DNA of 64,000 nt, from assembly GCA_963662175.1 (NCBI GenBank), contig OY759226.1, forward strand, positions 27,496,065 to 27,560,064, read 5' to 3'. The first letter of the stretch is position 1. Every line of letters starts with the position of its first letter. Below are positions 35,201 through 45,719 of the stretch, in pieces. The notes beneath the pieces were generated by a model. That model was given only the letters and a program-made list of their open reading frames with translations. It was not told the origin of the DNA and made no database searches. The translations under genes and the position numbers were made by a program. This DNA comes from Aradus depressus. Lineage: Eukaryota > Arthropoda > Insecta > Hemiptera > Aradidae.

Positions 35201-37106
35201 ATCTGTCGTATCAGTTTTAACAATTATTAAGCCTATAAACCGTTAAATAGCGTGAATTTTTTGAAAAACATTTTTATTTTGATTTTTGTGTAGGATTCAG
35301 ATAATCCGGTCGTTCTCTATCAGTTTTAACAAATATTAAATCTATAAACCGTTAAAAAGCGAGAAATTTCAAGAATGGAGTCTACCGAGCTCAGGATCGC
35401 CACTTAGAAATCTAGTTGAGGCACTTAGGTCAGATGTTTTAATCGGGAAGCTAAAAATAACTTTGAGCACGTCGTCCTTCGGATGGGACATTAAGCATTG
35501 ATCCAGGGCTTTTTCGAATGTGAGGTACTCGATAATGAGACGTATGTTATGTAAATAAACCTGGGTAGGTCAATTTCTACTTAGGTTGAAAGCCTTGAGC
35601 ACGTCGTCCTTCGGATGGGACTTTCCGGATAAATCTGAATCTGTCGTATCAGTTTTAACAATTATTAAGCCTATAAACCGTTAAATAGCGCAAATTTTTT
35701 GAAAAACATTTTTATTTTGATTTTTGTGTAGGATTCAGATAATCCGGTCTTTCTCTATCAGTTTTAACAAATATTAAATCTATAAACCGTTGAAAAGCAA
35801 GAAATTTGAAGAATGGAGTCTACCGATCTCAGGATCGCCACTTAGAAATCTAGTTGAGGCACTTAGGTCAGATGTTTTAATCGGGAAGTTAAAAATAACT
35901 TTGAGCACGTCGTCCTTCGGATGGGACTTTAAGCGATGATCCAGGGCTTTTTCGAATGTGAGGTACTCGATAATGAGACGTATGTTATGTAAATAAACCT
36001 GGATAGGTGAAATTTCACTTAGGTTGAAAATAGCCTTGAGCACGTCGTCCTTCGGATGGGACTTTCCGGATAAATCTGAATCTGTCGTATCAGTTTTAAC
36101 AATTATTAAGCCTATAAACCGTTAAATAGCGCAAATTTTTTGAAAAACATTTTAATTTTGATTTTTGTGTAGGATTCAGATAATCCGGTCGTTCTCTATC
36201 AGTTTTAACAAATATTAAATCTATAAACCGTTAAAAAGCGAGAAATTTCAAGAATGGAGTCTACCGAGCTCAGGATCGCCACTTAGAAATCTAGTTGAGG
36301 CACTTAGGTCAGATGTTTCAATCGGGAAGTTAAAAAACACTTTGAGCACGTCGTCCTTCGGATGGGACTTTAAGCGATGATCCAGGGCTTTTTCGAATGT
36401 GAGGTACTCGATAATGAGACGTATGTTATGTAAATAAACCTGGATAGGTGAAATTTCACTTAGGTTGAAAATAGCCTTGAGCACGTCGTCCTTCGGATGG
36501 GACTTTCCGGATAAATCTGAATCTCTCGTATCAGTTTTAACAATTATTAAGCCTATAAACCGTTAAATAGCGCAAATTTTTTGAAAAACATTTTAATTTT
36601 GATTTTTGTGTAGGATTCAGATAATCCGGTCGTTCTCTATCAGTTTTAACAAATATTAAATCTATAAACCGTTAAAAAGCGAGAAATTTCAAGAATGGAG
36701 TCTACCGAGCTCAGGATCGCCACTTAGAAATCTAGCTGTGGCACTTAGGTCAGATGTTTCAATCGGGAAGTTAAAAAACACTTTGAGCACGTCGTCCTTC
36801 GGATGGGACTTTAAGCGATGATCCAGGGCTTTTTCGAATGTGGGGTACTCGATAATGAGACGTATGTTATGTAAATAAACCTGGTTAGGTGAAATTTCAC
36901 TTAGGTTGAAAATAGCCTTGAGCACGTCGTCCGTCGGATGGGACTTTTCGGATATATCTGATTCTGTCGTATCAGTTTTAACAGTTATTAAGCCTATAAA
37001 CCGTTAAATAGCGTGAATTTTTTGAAAAACATTTTTATTTTGATTTTTGTGTAGGATTCAGATAATCCGGTCGTTCTCTATCAGTTTTAACAAATATTAA
37101 ATCTAT
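32227..37106 (+). repeat. ~441-bp tandem array, block C (about 11 units)
   Basis: The largest block of the 441-bp family. A 1,798-bp segment of four units is duplicated: 32690-34470 matches 34490-36270, with a short scar near 34476 where GAGCTC runs into AAAAAAGCGAGAAATTTG. An 87-codon minus-strand frame recurs in most units; see findings. Confidence 0.9.
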
Positions 37107-40100
37107 AGCAGTTATACCCGGCGTTGCCCGGGGAACTTTGATTTTTCTCCCAATATCTTCTATAACGCTATTCAGTTCCTCGACAGTACATTCATGATGT
37201 TATAATTTTCAATTATTCATACGGAATAAGGCTTATAGTCCTTCAGCTGTTGTAACGCTAGTAAGTTTTTAGGACCCCTGGGCACCACAGCTAGTATGCG
37301 CCTTTCAACGGCGGAAGCCACACCTAGTAAATACTTAGCATCGCTGGCCTTCCTAGTCAGTGCGTACTTAAGAACGTTTGTGACCACAGCTAGTATGTGG
37401 CTTGCAACGCTGAGCACCACAGCTAGTAAATGTCTTGCAACAGTGAACCCCACAGCGAATACATAGTTACTACTACTACATGTGAAATTCATGACAATCC
37501 GATTCATGACAATACGACCAACCGTTAATGAGCTAACTCTATATGTATATTTAGCCCCCCCCCCCCCACAACCCTCCTTCCTGTTGAAAATTTTGGGCCG
37601 TCACACACCTAATATTTCTATTTGACCTTTAGGAATACTACATGTGAAATTTCGTGACAATCCGACCAACCGTTAAAGAGTTAGCTCTATATTTATACTT
37701 AGGCCCCCCCACAACCCTCCCTCCCGTTCAAAACTTTGGGACGCCACACACCTTTTTTTCCTGCTTGGCTTTTAAAAAGACTACGTGTGAAATTTCATGA
37801 CAATTTGACCATTAGTTAATGTGTTAGCACTATTTATATACTTAGGCCCCCCTTACAACCCCCCCTCCCGATCAAACTTTTGAGACGCCACATAGCCTAT
37901 TATTCAATCGGGCTCAAAAGAATGCTACATGGGAAGTTTCATAAAAATCCGTCCAGCGGTTTGGGCGTGATGCTGGAACAAACATACATACAAACAAACA
38001 AACAAACCCCGTTTCAGCTTTATTAATATAAATAGTTAGTACACCCCCCCACAACCCCCCCTCCCGTTCAAAACTTTGGGACGCCACACACCTTTTTTTC
38101 CTATTTGGCTTTTTAAAATACTACATGTGAAATTTCATGACGATTCGCCCATTAGTTAATGAGTTAGCTCTATATTTATACTTAGGCCCCCCCACTACCC
38201 CCCCCCCCCCTCCCGTAAAAAATTTTGAGCCGTCACACCGCCTATTTTTCTATTTGGTCTTCAGGAATACTCCATGTGAAATTTCGTGACAATCCGACCT
38301 ACCGTTAAAGAGTTAGCTCTATATTTATACTTAGGCCCCCCCACAACCCTCCCTCCCGTTCAAAACTTTGGGACGCCACACACCTTTTTTTCCTATTTGG
38401 CTTTTCATGACGATTCGCCCATTAGTTAATGAGTTAGCTCTATATTTATACTTAGGCCCCCCCAATACCCCCCTCCCGTAAAAAATTTTGAGCCGTCACA
38501 CCGCCTATTTTTTTTATTTGGTCTTCAGGAATACTACATGTGAAACTTAGTGACAATGCGACCAACTGTTAAAGAGTTAGCTCTATATTTATACTTAGGC
38601 CCCCCCACAACCCCCCCTCCCGTTCAAAACTTTGGGACGCCACACACCTTTTTTTCCTATTTGGCTTTTAAAAATACTACATGTGAAATTTCATGACGAT
38701 TCGGCCATTAGTTCATGAGTTAGCTCTATATTTATACTTAGGCCCCCCCACAACCCCCCCTCCCGTTCAAAACTTTGGGACGCCACACACCTTTTTTTCC
38801 TGTTTGGCTTTTAAAAAGACTACGATGGGACTTTTCGGATATATCTGATTCTGTCGTATCAGTTTTAACAATTATTAAGCCTATAAACCGTAAATAGCGT
38901 GAATTTTTTGAAAAACATTTTTATTTTGATTTTTGTGTAGGATTCAGATAATCCGGTCGTTCTCTATCAGTTTTAACAAATATTAAATCTATAGCAGCGG
39001 ACCCCACAGCTAGTACGAAGTTAGGAACGCTGGGCATCACAGCTATTAAGTGCCTTGCAACAGCGGACCCCACAGCTAGTATGTAGTTAAATACGCTGGG
39101 CATTACAGTTAGTAAGTGCTTTGCAACAGCGAACTTCACAGCTAGTACATAGTTAGGAACGCTGGGCACTACAGATAGTAAATGCCTTGCAACAACGGAC
39201 CCCACAGCTAGTACGAAGTTAGGAACGCTGGGCACTACAGCTAGTAAATGCCTTGCAACAACGGACCCCACAGCTAGTACGATATTAGGAACCCTGGGCA
39301 TCACAGCTAGTATGCTTTTGCAACGACTGACCCCACAGCTAGTACGTAATTAGGAACGCTGGGCCCTACAGGTAGTAGGTGCCTTGCAACTGCGAACCCC
39401 ACAGATAGTATGTAGTTAGAACCACAGGGCATCACAGCTAGTATGAGTTTTGCAACGGCGGACCCCACAGCTAGTACCTACGAGTGAAATACTCTGGGCC
39501 ACACTGCTAGCGCCTTGCAACAGCAGACTCTACAGCTAGTACGTAATTAGAAACGCTGGGCATTACAGCTAGTAAATGTCTTATAGGTGCCTTGCAACAG
39601 CGAACCCCACAGCCAGTACATAGTTAGGAACGCTGGGGCTGAGCACTACAGCTAGTAAGTACCTTGCAACAGCGGACCCCACAGCTAGTACGATATTAGG
39701 AACGCTGGACATCACAGCTAGTAAATGTCTTGCAACAGTGAACCCCACAGCGAATACATAGTTACTACTACTACATGTGAAATTCATGACAATCCGATTC
39801 ATGACAATACGACCAACCGTTAATGAGCTAACTCTATATGTATATTTAGCCCCCCCCCCCCCCCCACAACCCTCCTTCCTGTTGAAAATTTTGGGCCGTC
39901 ACACACCTAATATTTCTATTTGACCTTTAGGAATACTACATGTGAAATTTCATGACAATTCGACCATTAGTTAATGAGTTAGCACTATTTATATACGTAG
40001 GCCCCCCTTACAACCCCCCCTCCCGATCAAAACTTTGGAACGCCACACACCTTATTTTTCTATTTGGCCTTCAGGAATACTCCATGTGAAATTTCGTGAC

Positions 40101-40755
40101 AATCCGACCAACCGTTAAAGAGTTAGCTCTATATTTATACTTAGGCCCCCCACAACCCCCCCTCCCGTTCAAAACTTTGGGACGCCACACACCTTTTTTT
40201 CCTATTTGGCTTTTAAAAATACTACGTGAAATTTCATGACGATTCGCCCATTAGTTAATGAGTTAGCTCTATATTTATACTTAGGCCCCCCCACAACCCC
40301 CCCTCCCGTACAAAACTTTGGGACGCCACACACCTTTTTTTCCTATTTGGCTTTTAAAAAGACTACGTGTGAAATTTCATGACAATTCGCCCATTAGTTA
40401 ATGAGTTAGCTCTATATTTATACTTAGGCCCCCCTTACAACCCCCCCTCCCGATCAAAACTTTGGGACGCCACACACCTTTTTTTCTTGTTTGGCTTTTA
40501 AAAAGACTACCTGTAAAATTTCATGACAATTCGCCCATTAGTTGATGAGTTAGCACTATTTATATACTTAGGCCCCCCCTACAACCCCCCCTCCCGATCA
40601 AAATTTTGGGACGCCACATAGCCTATTATTCAATCGGGCTCAAAAGAATGCTACATGGGCAGTTTCATAAAAATCCGTCCAGCGGTTTGGGCGTGATGCT
40701 GGAACAAACATACAAACAAACAAACAAACCCCGTTTCAGCTTTATTAATATAGAT
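37107..40755. repeat. fourth super-repeat, rearranged
   Basis: 5' module 37107-37255, very short 69-bp block, satellite, a 3' module at 37891, satellite, then an abrupt jump at about 38824 into 170 bases of 441-bp-array DNA. That jumps at 38994 into the middle of a 69-bp unit (TATAGCAGCGGACC). Satellite and a final 3' module (40616-40755) follow. Confidence 0.8.
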
Positions 40756-40771
40756 ATATAAAGCTGAAAAG

Positions 40772-40959
40772 GGGGCCATGGTGGCCGTGCGGGCTAGAGC
40801 GTAGGGCTTTGGTTGCATGGTCTCACCATGGTTTGCGGGTTCGAATCCCGTCCGGGAGTGTTTTATTTCGTAGATAGAACTCCCTCCCGGGGCCATGGAT
40901 GTCTTAATTATATATAACACATTGACATGGCTAATATGCACCGTACATAAAGCCAAAAG

Positions 40960-41026
<67 letters not shown>
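40772..41026 (+). mobile_element. second SINE family with 60-plus A tail
   Basis: The head is class-II tRNA-like: CCATGGTGGCCGTGCGGGCT (A-box region) and GCGGGTTCGAATCCCGTCC (B box), then a ~110-base body with CTCCCTCCCGGGGCCATGG, and an uninterrupted A run from about 40960 to 41026. The intact tail suggests a recent insertion, or a sequencing-length artefact. Body and head differ from the 2336-type SINE. Confidence 0.8.
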
Positions 41027-41028
<2 letters not shown>

Positions 41029-41362
41029 GTTGTACCGCTATAACTCACGAACGGCTTGATGGATTTGATTATTTTTTTTTTCAAATTTGTTCGTCATCGT
41101 CTGTGGAAGGTTATAGGCGTATTAGTACCTCAATATCTGGTCCATCCCAGCATCCACCCACGCAATCTTTGTAACTCAAAAACCACTGCAATGATTAATG
41201 AGGAATCTTTTTGAATAGATAAGTTTTATCTACCGGAAGGTTAAGGTCTATTTTTTAATCAACCCCTGGTCCATCCCAGCATCCACCCACGCAATCTTTG
41301 TAACTCGAAAACCATTGCATCGATTAATGAGAAATCTTTTTGAATAAATTAGTTTTAGCTCC
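41027..41362. repeat. ~150-bp direct repeat, two copies
   Basis: CTGGTCCATCCCAGCATCCA, then CCCACGCAATCTTTGTAACT and ATTAATGAGGAATCTTTTTG occur twice about 140 bases apart. It lies between the SINE tail and the inverted 5' module. Confidence 0.7.
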
Positions 41363-41525
41363 AAAGCTAGCGTTACTACAGTTGAAGGACTATAAGCCTT
41401 ATTCCGTATGAATAATTGAAAATTATAACATCATGAATGTACTGTCGAGGAACTGAATAGCCTTATAGGAGATATTGGGAGAAAAGTCAAAGTTCCCCGG
41501 GCAACGCCGGGTATTACTGCTAGTA
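41363..41525 (-). repeat. inverted copy of the satellite 5' module
   Basis: Reverse complement of 15970-16112, ending CCGGGTATTACTGCTAGTAT. It keeps the ACTGTCGAGGAACTGAATAG and CTTATAGGAGATATTGGGAG segments. It closes the satellite block in inverted orientation. Confidence 0.75.
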
Positions 41526-41529
41526 TACA

Positions 41530-42087
41530 TTAAAGGCTAGATCCAGGTAATTTTGTAGGGGAGCAAACAGCCCCCCCCCCCCCCCCTCCCCCCGTCCAGA
41601 TCCGCCCTTTACACTTATATACTGACTACGTATTTATTATTTGAAATAAATGACAGTTTTTGTATCGTTGTGATTACTTTCTTGCTATACACTTTCTTCT
41701 TATTTATTCAACACAAAACGTCGATATTTCTCTATTTAAACATCATGTTTTCAGTCTGTTTATCTTGGATTTTTGTCCCTCCAACCAAAAACAGGAAAGA
41801 ATCAAACATTTCCCAAATCAACAAAAAACTGTATTATATCTTATACACATATATTCATTTTCTGTTGCAGATCGTGAATTATCAACAAACTGGATATATA
41901 AAATACGATACTTGTGTGAAAAAGGAAGTGATGTGATCAAATTTGAATATTCAATTTTTAAAACAAAATGTTGTGTAATGTGTCAATGTAATGTCAATGT
42001 TAATGTTATCATATGATAATTTATGGTGAAGTGCGGTGAAATGTGGTTTGTGTGGTGACCCATCGAGTGTGATCTGTGAATTTCACC
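41530..42087 (+). other. 5' flank or 5' UTR of the signal-peptide exon
   Basis: Contains a C run (41571-41586), AT-rich DNA and an acceptor-like TTTTCTGTTGCAG ending at about 41870. The 218 bases from there to the ATG at 42088 carry several stops in all frames, so it is at most 5' UTR. No clear TATA box. Confidence 0.3.
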
Positions 42088-42163
42088 ATGACCACCATTT
42101 TGGAAGTCTCTTTCACAAAGTCGGTCTTCTTCGCAATCTGCTTCTTGGCCAGTATCCTTTCAG
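42088..42163 (+). CDS. first coding exon with signal peptide, unrecognised secreted protein
   Basis: TTCACCATGA is a good insect start context. The 25 codons read MTTILEVSFTKSVFFAICFL then ASILS: a lysine followed by a hydrophobic core and small residues, as in a cleavable signal peptide. A G|GTTTGT donor follows and leaves phase 1. The protein is probably secreted or membrane-anchored. The acceptor at 48850 and several nearer ones are phase-compatible. I cannot name the family. Confidence 0.55.
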
Positions 42164-42239
42164 GTTTGTAGAAAATTTTTAATATTCTAAAACACAGAGA
42201 ATCATTAATTTTAGATGTTGTAGAAGGAAATATATCAAA

Positions 42240-42335
42240 TGAAAGACGAATGTTGTCTTCCCACTCTTTTATTGTTTAACCTAAACAGGGTTTTGAACAC
42301 TACAGTGTCATCCTCAATGGTACTTCACTATCTAG
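42240..42335 (-). repeat. diverged hammerhead-like retroelement terminus
   Basis: On the minus strand it matches the 55617-55690 segment: TTGAGGATGACACTGTAGTG and TTCAAAACC, then AGTGGGAAGACAACATTCG. The catalytic-core motifs are mutated here, so it is a decayed copy. Confidence 0.45.
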
Positions 42336-42421
42336 ATATTTATGTTCTCATTGGTGGGTTGTTATTTAGCAATCTTTTACTTGTTAGCTGTGTTTTACTT
42401 CCCAAGCTATACAAGTAGAGA

Positions 42422-42685
42422 CAAGGGCGTAGCCAGGGGGACAAGTGCCCCCCCCCCCCCTGGCCAGAGCAAAAAATTAAGATAAGAATTAAATAAACTA
42501 AAAAAATAGTTGTTATAGGGAATGGATTGCTTGCAAGTTACCATTAGGATCTTCAAATTTCCCTTGTCTGCAGCGCTAACCACGGAAACTGCGGGCTGTT
42601 CCTCCTGGAGTCTATACTCCCCCACCCCTGTACCCTAACTTCGCCCCCCCCCCCCCCCCTGCTCAAAATCCTGGCTACGCCCCTG
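42422..42685. mobile_element. hAT-like MITE inserted into a family G copy
   Basis: Ends are CAAGGGCGTAGCCAGG and, inverted, CAGGGGCGTAGCCAGGATTT, with C runs just inside both ends. The flanks AGTAGAGA and AGTATAGG are imperfect 8-bp direct repeats. Comparing with the uninterrupted family G start at 48183 (AGCTATACGAAGTATAGGGG) shows the MITE splits that sequence, which supports the duplication being real. Confidence 0.7.
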
Positions 42686-43030
42686 AGTATAGGGGAAATG
42701 ATGTAATCGGTCAGAAATTCGGTTGCGATTCTCAACAAAAAATTCCAAAAATGAAAAAAAAAAAATTACTGTGTATATGTCTGTGAACACGATAACTCCC
42801 AAAAAAATTAATGTATCGGTAAGAAATTTTATATGTAAACACAGAACCCTCTAAGGACGATACCTTTTGATTTTTAGTCAAATCGGCCAAAAGGGAGGGG
42901 GGGATTAGGGGGGAAGGCTTAACACAAAAACTCTTATAACTGACGTTTCATTGAATATATTGACATTTTCATAAGTAAATTCAAATTTCTCCAAGGACAA
43001 TAACTTAGAGAGGCAGTAAATGGTAGTTTC
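42686..43030 (-). repeat. family G repeat copy, inverted, split by MITE
   Basis: AGTATAGGGGAAATGATGTA, then GTGAACACGATAACTCCC, AATCGGCCAAAAGGGAGG and a second AACACAAAAACTCTTATAAC segment. It is in the order expected for an inverted family G copy, continuing from 42405-42421 across the MITE. Confidence 0.65.
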
Positions 43031-43051
43031 AGAAACTAATTATTTGTTTCA

Positions 43052-43120
43052 GGGCTTTATGTTGACTAGAGAGAGAATGTGTGTGGTGTCCACATCCACT
43101 CTAGTCAATATAAGGCCCTC
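43052..43120. repeat. 20-bp-stem hairpin
   Basis: GGGCTTTATGTTGACTAGAG and CTCTAGTCAATATAAGGCCC are inverted repeats with two mismatches, around a loop of about 26 bases. A TTTCAG precedes the left arm, which tempts an exon call, but the hairpin explains the sequence better. Confidence 0.6.
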
Positions 43121-43212
43121 GACAAGGAAACAAACAGTTCACGAAACAGAACTTCAACCTTTATCAACGTTAATCAGCTGACAATTAATGACTTCGTATC
43201 TGGGATGGGCCA

Positions 43213-43635
43213 TTATAATGTAAAAAAGTCCTCGGTGAGTCACTGGCTATGTGCTTCCCCAGCACCAATTAATTAATTATGTTTTCGCTCTCCCTCTAAA
43301 GCCAATCGACTGTTTGGGCTAAATCTCAATATTACTTACATCTTGGCTTCTGAATCCTCATCGGCAGTTATTGGGATTCTTGAGTTGAGCCCCTATGTTC
43401 CCCCTCTCCTTCGCCTGATTTCACTGAAAATTAATAGGTGTGGTTGTTACAACGTTCTGGATACACATAAACAATTTTTTGACGATATATAATCATTTTA
43501 TTAGGAGTTATTGTGTCACACACACAGACAGAATTTTGTTTCCATTTTTTGAATTTGGAGGTCGGAAAACATGAAATTCCGTTGAAAACTCAACTTCGAG
43601 TTTCTGACTGAATACATAACTTCAGTTTTATCATC
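43213..43635 (+). repeat. family G repeat copy
   Basis: CCTCGGTGAGTCACTGGC, GCTTCCCCAGCACCAATTAA and TTTTCGCTCTCCCTC at the start; GAAATTCCGTTGAAAACTCA and ACATAACTTC at the end. Plus orientation, nearly complete. Confidence 0.65.
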
Positions 43636-43695
43636 AAGAGCAGCCGAACTGTTATTCTGCTATTTGTTATCGTTACTCTGCTTCATTTCGCATAG

Positions 43696-43836
43696 AGTTT
43701 CAATTTGTACATAATAGCGCTTATTTTAATCGGAACTACCATTCTAAAGAACGATTTTAACGATAACTCCACTTTTCCCCAAAAGAGAGCAGCATTTATC
43801 AGCTATGAGACCAGCGGTCCAAGAAACGACAAGTAA
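43696..43836 (+). CDS. possible terminal exon with a membrane-spanning stretch
   Basis: A long pyrimidine-rich tract and CGCATAG acceptor are followed by 46 open codons, SFNLYIIALILIGTTILKND then FNDNSTFPQKRAAFISYET and a stop. In this phase-0 frame it looks like a transmembrane helix and a polar tail. If joined in phase 1 to exon 42088-42163 it would instead give about 20 residues and stop. Family unknown. Confidence 0.25.
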   Translation, partial: SFNLYIIALILIGTTILKNDFNDNSTFPQKRAAFISYETSGPRNDK

Positions 43837-43839
43837 TCC

Positions 43840-44240
43840 TTCTACCGTCCAACCTGCGTCCCCATTATTTATTTGTCATAAAATCTTCTGACGAATCACT
43901 GGTCTCCAGGAGGTCATCTTCAAAAACGAGACCAAACTATACTTTGAACATGAATATAATGGGTTTCTAAAGATCTGCTCATTATTTTTTTTTTCCTAAA
44001 TGGACACCGCCTCCCCTATCCCTCATAACGGCCTCCCTTTGCTCACAAACGTCACTCAACCCCCTCTGAAATTGCTCTGGAGACGCACCTGCCGGACTTG
44101 TATCTTTAATATTCGGAGAACAACGTCAGGTGTGTAGCCGTCAGGCCTACACAGATATTAAAGAGAAAATCAGTAGAAAATATTGCAAAACATACTTTCC
44201 TGGGTTTTCAGAAAAGTTTTCTAAAACAATTTTTAAAAAA
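43840..44240. other. intergenic or intronic DNA
   Basis: No recognised repeat. A plus-strand open frame starts near 44130, but it has no splice support and runs into a family G copy. Confidence 0.4.
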
Positions 44241-44242
44241 GT

Positions 44243-44620
44243 CGTCGGTGAATCACCGGCTATGTTTTTCTTCACCATGAAAAAAATTAATAGATGCCAT
44301 TCTTATGGGGGTTTAAATGAATATAGAATTTCACGTCAATACATTCACTACATCGGCAGTTATTGGAATTTTTATGTTAAGCCTCCCCCAAATCCCCCTT
44401 CCCCTTTGGCCAATTTGGCTGAAAATCAATCGGTGTCACCGTTAGAGGGTTCTGGATACACATAGAAAATGTCATGGTGATACATTAATTCAGTCACGAG
44501 TTATCGTGTTCACAGACTCATATACTGCATTTTTGTTTTAATTTATGTAATCACGAGGTGGAAAACATTAAATTTCGTTCTAAACTCTGGAAGTCTGATC
44601 ATCAAAAATCAAAATATCGA
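44243..44620 (+). repeat. family G repeat copy
   Basis: GTCGTCGGTGAATCACCGGC at the start, a TTTGGCCAATTTGGCTGAAA segment and GTTATCGTGTTCACAGACTC. The end is truncated before the ACATAACTTCCCC terminus. Confidence 0.65.
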
Positions 44621-44676
44621 TATGGGTTTCCATTGTGATAAAAAAATAATGTTAATGTTAAATAAGAATAAATATT

Positions 44677-44819
44677 CGCTTAACGTCCCCTCCGAAGGAC
44701 GGCGTGCTTAAGTTTATTTTACCTCCCAGATAAAATATACTAAGGGCCTCGGTTGGGTTACGAACCCACGATCTTAAACTCAGAAGTCAAGCACGCATAC
44801 CACTGAGCTACCGGCGCCC
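44677..44819 (-). mobile_element. SINE 5' half, inverted
   Basis: On the minus strand: GGGCGCCGGTAGCTCAGTGG, B box GGTTCGTAACC, the GGGAGGTAAAATAAACTTAA segment and the central hairpin. It stops after the hairpin, so the tail is missing. Confidence 0.8.
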
Positions 44820-44824
44820 TCAAT

Positions 44825-45120
44825 CTTATTTATATAATATATAATACATAATATGTATTATATATTACATAATATGTATTATATATTATATAATACATTT
44901 CATATAACCTATGTAAGTTGATTTGTACAAAATATATAATATATTATGAATATGAATATAGTTGGAATATTTCTAGTAACTTGCAGAAGGAACATTGCAG
45001 AAAGTGGGGGCTGCGGTTGTCGTTGGCAGGGGAATGAGATCTAAGGGGTAACGGCTACATTTTGAGGTTTTTAAACGAATAATAATAATTCTTTTGTAAA
45101 TAAAAAAAATAAATAAAAAA
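44825..45120. other. TA-palindromic tract and AT-rich DNA
   Basis: Between 44830 and 44950 is a dense run of TATATAATACATAATATG-type inverted repeats. The rest is AT-rich without features. Confidence 0.6.
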
Positions 45121-45121
45121 A

Positions 45122-45372
45122 AACCGACCGAAGCCTTTAGTTTATTTTATCTGGGAGGTAAAATAAATTTAAGTTCACCGTCCTTCGGATGGGACGTTAA
45201 GCGATGGTCCCGAGCCTGTACGATGTCAGGTACTCGTTAATGACCCCTGCCCTAGGTGAATAAACATTTAGGGTAGGCAAAATTTAGGACTCCCACAGTG
45301 ACAAAAGAGCACTCTATTAGTAGGCTATATGACCTCATAGTTAATGCCCGGGCATGAGTTGTAATAACTAAC
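45122..45372 (+). mobile_element. SINE body, head truncated
   Basis: Starts just after the B-box position (CCGACCGAAGCCTTTAGTTT) and keeps the hairpin domain (GTCCTTCGGATGGGACGTTA), GGTACTCGTTAATGACC and the tail. Confidence 0.75.
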
Positions 45373-45482
45373 TAACATTTTTTTGTACAATTAACTCGAC
45401 TTCTTATTTTTTCTAAATTAGCTCATATCAAATCATGAATTTTTAAATATTTCACTCTTATCATTAAAAAAAATTTTCAGAG

Positions 45483-45705
45483 GGAGCCGGTAGCTCAGAG
45501 GTAACGTGTTAGCCCACAGAGCTCAAGATTGCAGGTTCGAAACCCGGCCGAGGCCCTTATTTTTTTTTTTATGTGAATAACGAATAGATGGTCCCGAGTC
45601 TGTGCGATGTCAGGTACTTGTTAAAGGTAACTAAATCTGGGTAGGGAAAAATTTAGGACTCCCACAGTAGAGCCATGTTCACCACAATGGAGAAATGAAT
45701 CACAA
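45483..45705 (+). mobile_element. SINE with tRNA head, hairpin domain deleted
   Basis: GAGCCGGTAGCTCAGAGGTA and GCAGGTTCGAAACCCGGCC give clear A and B boxes. After the head it jumps to GATGGTCCCGAGTCTGTGCG; the central hairpin arms are absent. Confidence 0.7.
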
Positions 45706-45719
45706 TAACTAAAAACCAT

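Larger units (their letters stand above)
15970..41525. repeat. 25.5-kb composite higher-order satellite block
   Basis: Four imperfect super-repeats (starting about 15970, 23687, 29086 and 37107). Each is 5' module, ~69-bp minisatellite, ~145-bp satellite, 3' module ending in CATA/CAAA tracts, ~190-bp spacer and ~441-bp array; later copies are shortened or rearranged. The block starts with a 5' module and ends with its inverted copy. Modules 5' and 3' look like the ends of a mobile element whose interior has been replaced or expanded by tandem DNA; that is inference. No gene is seen inside. Confidence 0.8.

Noticed and set aside
43053..43276. Exon starting after TTTCAG at 43053 with a cysteine- and Asn-rich peptide
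   Set aside because: The frame joined to the signal-peptide exon meets a stop after five codons, and the stretch is an inverted repeat leading into a family G copy.
44830..44950. Replication origin or Rho-type terminator in the TATAAT-rich palindromes
   Set aside because: AT-rich palindromic microsatellite is a sufficient explanation, and nothing else in the sequence supports a functional site.
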